Origin: UPXZ01 sp047973025
GTDB lineage: Bacteria > Bacteroidota > Bacteroidia > Bacteroidales > Paludibacteraceae
Direction of reading: 5' to 3'
Assembly: GCA_047973025.1 (NCBI GenBank)
Contig: JBKEBE010000058.1
Coordinates: 1-24,465, forward strand
DNA: 24,465 bases
Positions 23,545 to 24,465 of the stretch are shown piece after piece; the first letter of the stretch is position 1; every line of letters begins with the position of its first letter. The notes beneath the pieces were generated by a model. It was not told where the DNA came from and ran no database searches. It was given only the letters and a program-made list of their open reading frames with translations. Made by a program: the position numbers and the translations under genes.

Positions 23545-24039
23545 TTCACAAGGTTGTTGATATGACCACCGAAATTGCCGAAATACTGAACGATAGCAAA
23601 TCGCAATTGAAACTTTCGGTTTTCGAAAATGACGTTTATCGTTTAAAGCCCGGACAACTCGTTCGCTTTAATATACGCGGAAAATAAAAAAGACTTTTTG
23701 GCGGAACTGGTATCGGTAGGTAAAACTATTCATCCCGAAACTAAAACCATAGATTGTATTGCCAATATGAAAACAACGCCGGACAAACCATTTATAAATG
23801 AAGGATACGTACAAGCTAAAGTTATCATTTCGAACGATAATTACCAATCCCTCCCAAACTCGGCATTTATAAAATCAGAAGGTTCTGTTAATGTGTATTT
23901 GCTTAAAGAGAGAAATGGAGGTAATTTTGTTTTCGAAAAAAAAGAGGTACATATTACAAAAAGCAACGAAGATTTCTCCGCTGTTACCGATACTCTACCC
24001 AATATTGAGGTGCTTGTAAACGGTGGTAGTACATTGTAA
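23545..24039 (+). pseudogene. Truncated, frameshifted periplasmic adaptor (HlyD/CusB-type efflux) remnant
   Basis: Two overlapping frames together read as the C-terminal part of an RND-type efflux membrane-fusion protein. The first contains TTEIAEILND and LSVFENDVYRLKPGQLVRF, typical of the beta-barrel region, and stops at 23687 after NIRGK. The second resumes in another frame as AELVSVGKTIHPETKTIDC and continues to 24039. Removing one A from the run near 23682-23685 restores a continuous frame (RGNKKDFLAEL). The N-terminal biotinyl/lipoyl-like and hairpin domains are absent, with no promoter or start region, so the gene is both 5'-truncated and frameshifted. The start coordinate is approximate. 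It was probably damaged by rearrangement next to the transposase remnant. Confidence 0.75.
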
Positions 24040-24465
24040 CATTTTCTAAACGTAATTTACACAACAAATACTCCCGAAAATATCTATCCGGCAATGAAAC
24101 GACATTGTGCAGGTCTCTTACCTCAGATAAAAACCCATAAAGTCCCCAAATGCTATCAATAACGTTATGAAACTTGACATACAGGCTTTCATTAAACGCA
24201 TCATAATCAAATTGATTTATTCTCGTATAGCCGTTCATCAGGCTTACGTTTATTTTGGAACCAAACTCTACTTTCTTTGCGTCTTTTCCCCTGACAATGG
24301 GGCGGATAAAGGGTTGATGGATGGAAACAATGCGCCGGACGATGCTGTTGGTGCGGGTAAAGTACATTTCTTCCTGCTGACGGTAAAGTTCTTGGATGGT
24401 TTCCAAGTATTGAACTTCTTTCGCCGTGAAAATCTTTGGCGCAAGTGGGTGAGCAACCAAGATGT
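23984..24465 (-). pseudogene. Fragment of a DDE transposase (IS1182/IS5-like), partial at right edge
   Basis: The frame enters from the right edge (no true start; the first TTG is internal) and ends at 23984. From 24465 to about 24190 it matches the central part of large DDE transposases: LYRQQEEMYFTRTNSIVRRI, IRPIVRGKDAKKVEFGSK and NGYTRINQFDYDAFNESL are all family-like. After FNESL the sequence no longer follows the pattern expected around the later catalytic residues; only traces such as DRYFREY remain. The 3' part therefore seems degraded or replaced. The stop end overlaps the efflux-adaptor remnant. No terminal inverted repeat or target duplication is visible in the window. Confidence 0.7.

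Noticed and set aside
1..24465. CRISPR arrays, tRNA genes and prophage modules
   Set aside because: No regularly spaced repeats, no cloverleaf with a recognisable T-arm, and no phage structural genes were seen on either strand.

Overview
The window looks like chromosomal DNA of an anaerobic Bacteroidales-type bacterium (phylum Bacteroidota). The main sign is the promoters: several genes are preceded by the phylum's TTTG / 19-20 bp / TAnnTTTG (-33/-7) architecture, mostly without a Shine-Dalgarno sequence. The protein set (419-aa Pgk, PurE, GcvH, HU, paired rhomboids, Rnf order B-C-D-G-E-A preceded by an RseC-like gene) fits this. No species can be named from the sequence alone.

Left part (1-7.9 kb). 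Two strong tandem promoters fire leftward out of the window. A leftward housekeeping group follows (gcvH, purE, pgk), then a leftward group of an endonuclease/exonuclease/phosphatase-fold membrane protein and two rhomboid proteases. Rightward there is a single HU gene and a cyclic-2,3-diphosphoglycerate-synthetase-family P-loop protein, each with its own promoter and terminator.

Centre (8.0-14.6 kb). This is the most interesting region: a leftward operon encoding, in order of transcription, a DsrE2-like protein, a TusA-like sulfur carrier, a stand-alone MvhD-like protein, two complementary HdrA-like flavoproteins, a 93-residue winged-helix-like protein, and a QmoC-like fusion of an HdrC ferredoxin domain with a cytochrome-b-like membrane domain. 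No HdrB, AprBA or DsrAB is present. A Crp/Fnr-family regulator is transcribed divergently. The shared intergenic region holds two good Bacteroidota promoters and a perfect 16-bp CRP-type palindrome, placed to activate the operon and repress the regulator. I infer a membrane complex exchanging electrons between the (mena)quinone pool and a soluble sulfur/persulfide or ferredoxin partner. The substrate is unknown.

Right-centre (14.7-20.6 kb). A complete rnf operon (rseC-rnfB-rnfC-rnfD-rnfG-rnfE-rnfA) encodes the ion-pumping ferredoxin:NAD+ oxidoreductase. Next to the Qmo/Hdr-like operon it makes a 12-kb island of membrane electron transfer, in which low-potential ferredoxin could link the two systems.

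Right end (20.8-24.5 kb). A GNAT-like protein with a TTG start is followed by about 430 bp of unexplained, possibly decayed DNA, a KAS III-like ketoacyl synthase, and two decayed genes: a 5'-truncated, frameshifted efflux adaptor (HlyD/CusB type) and a transposase fragment running off the right edge.
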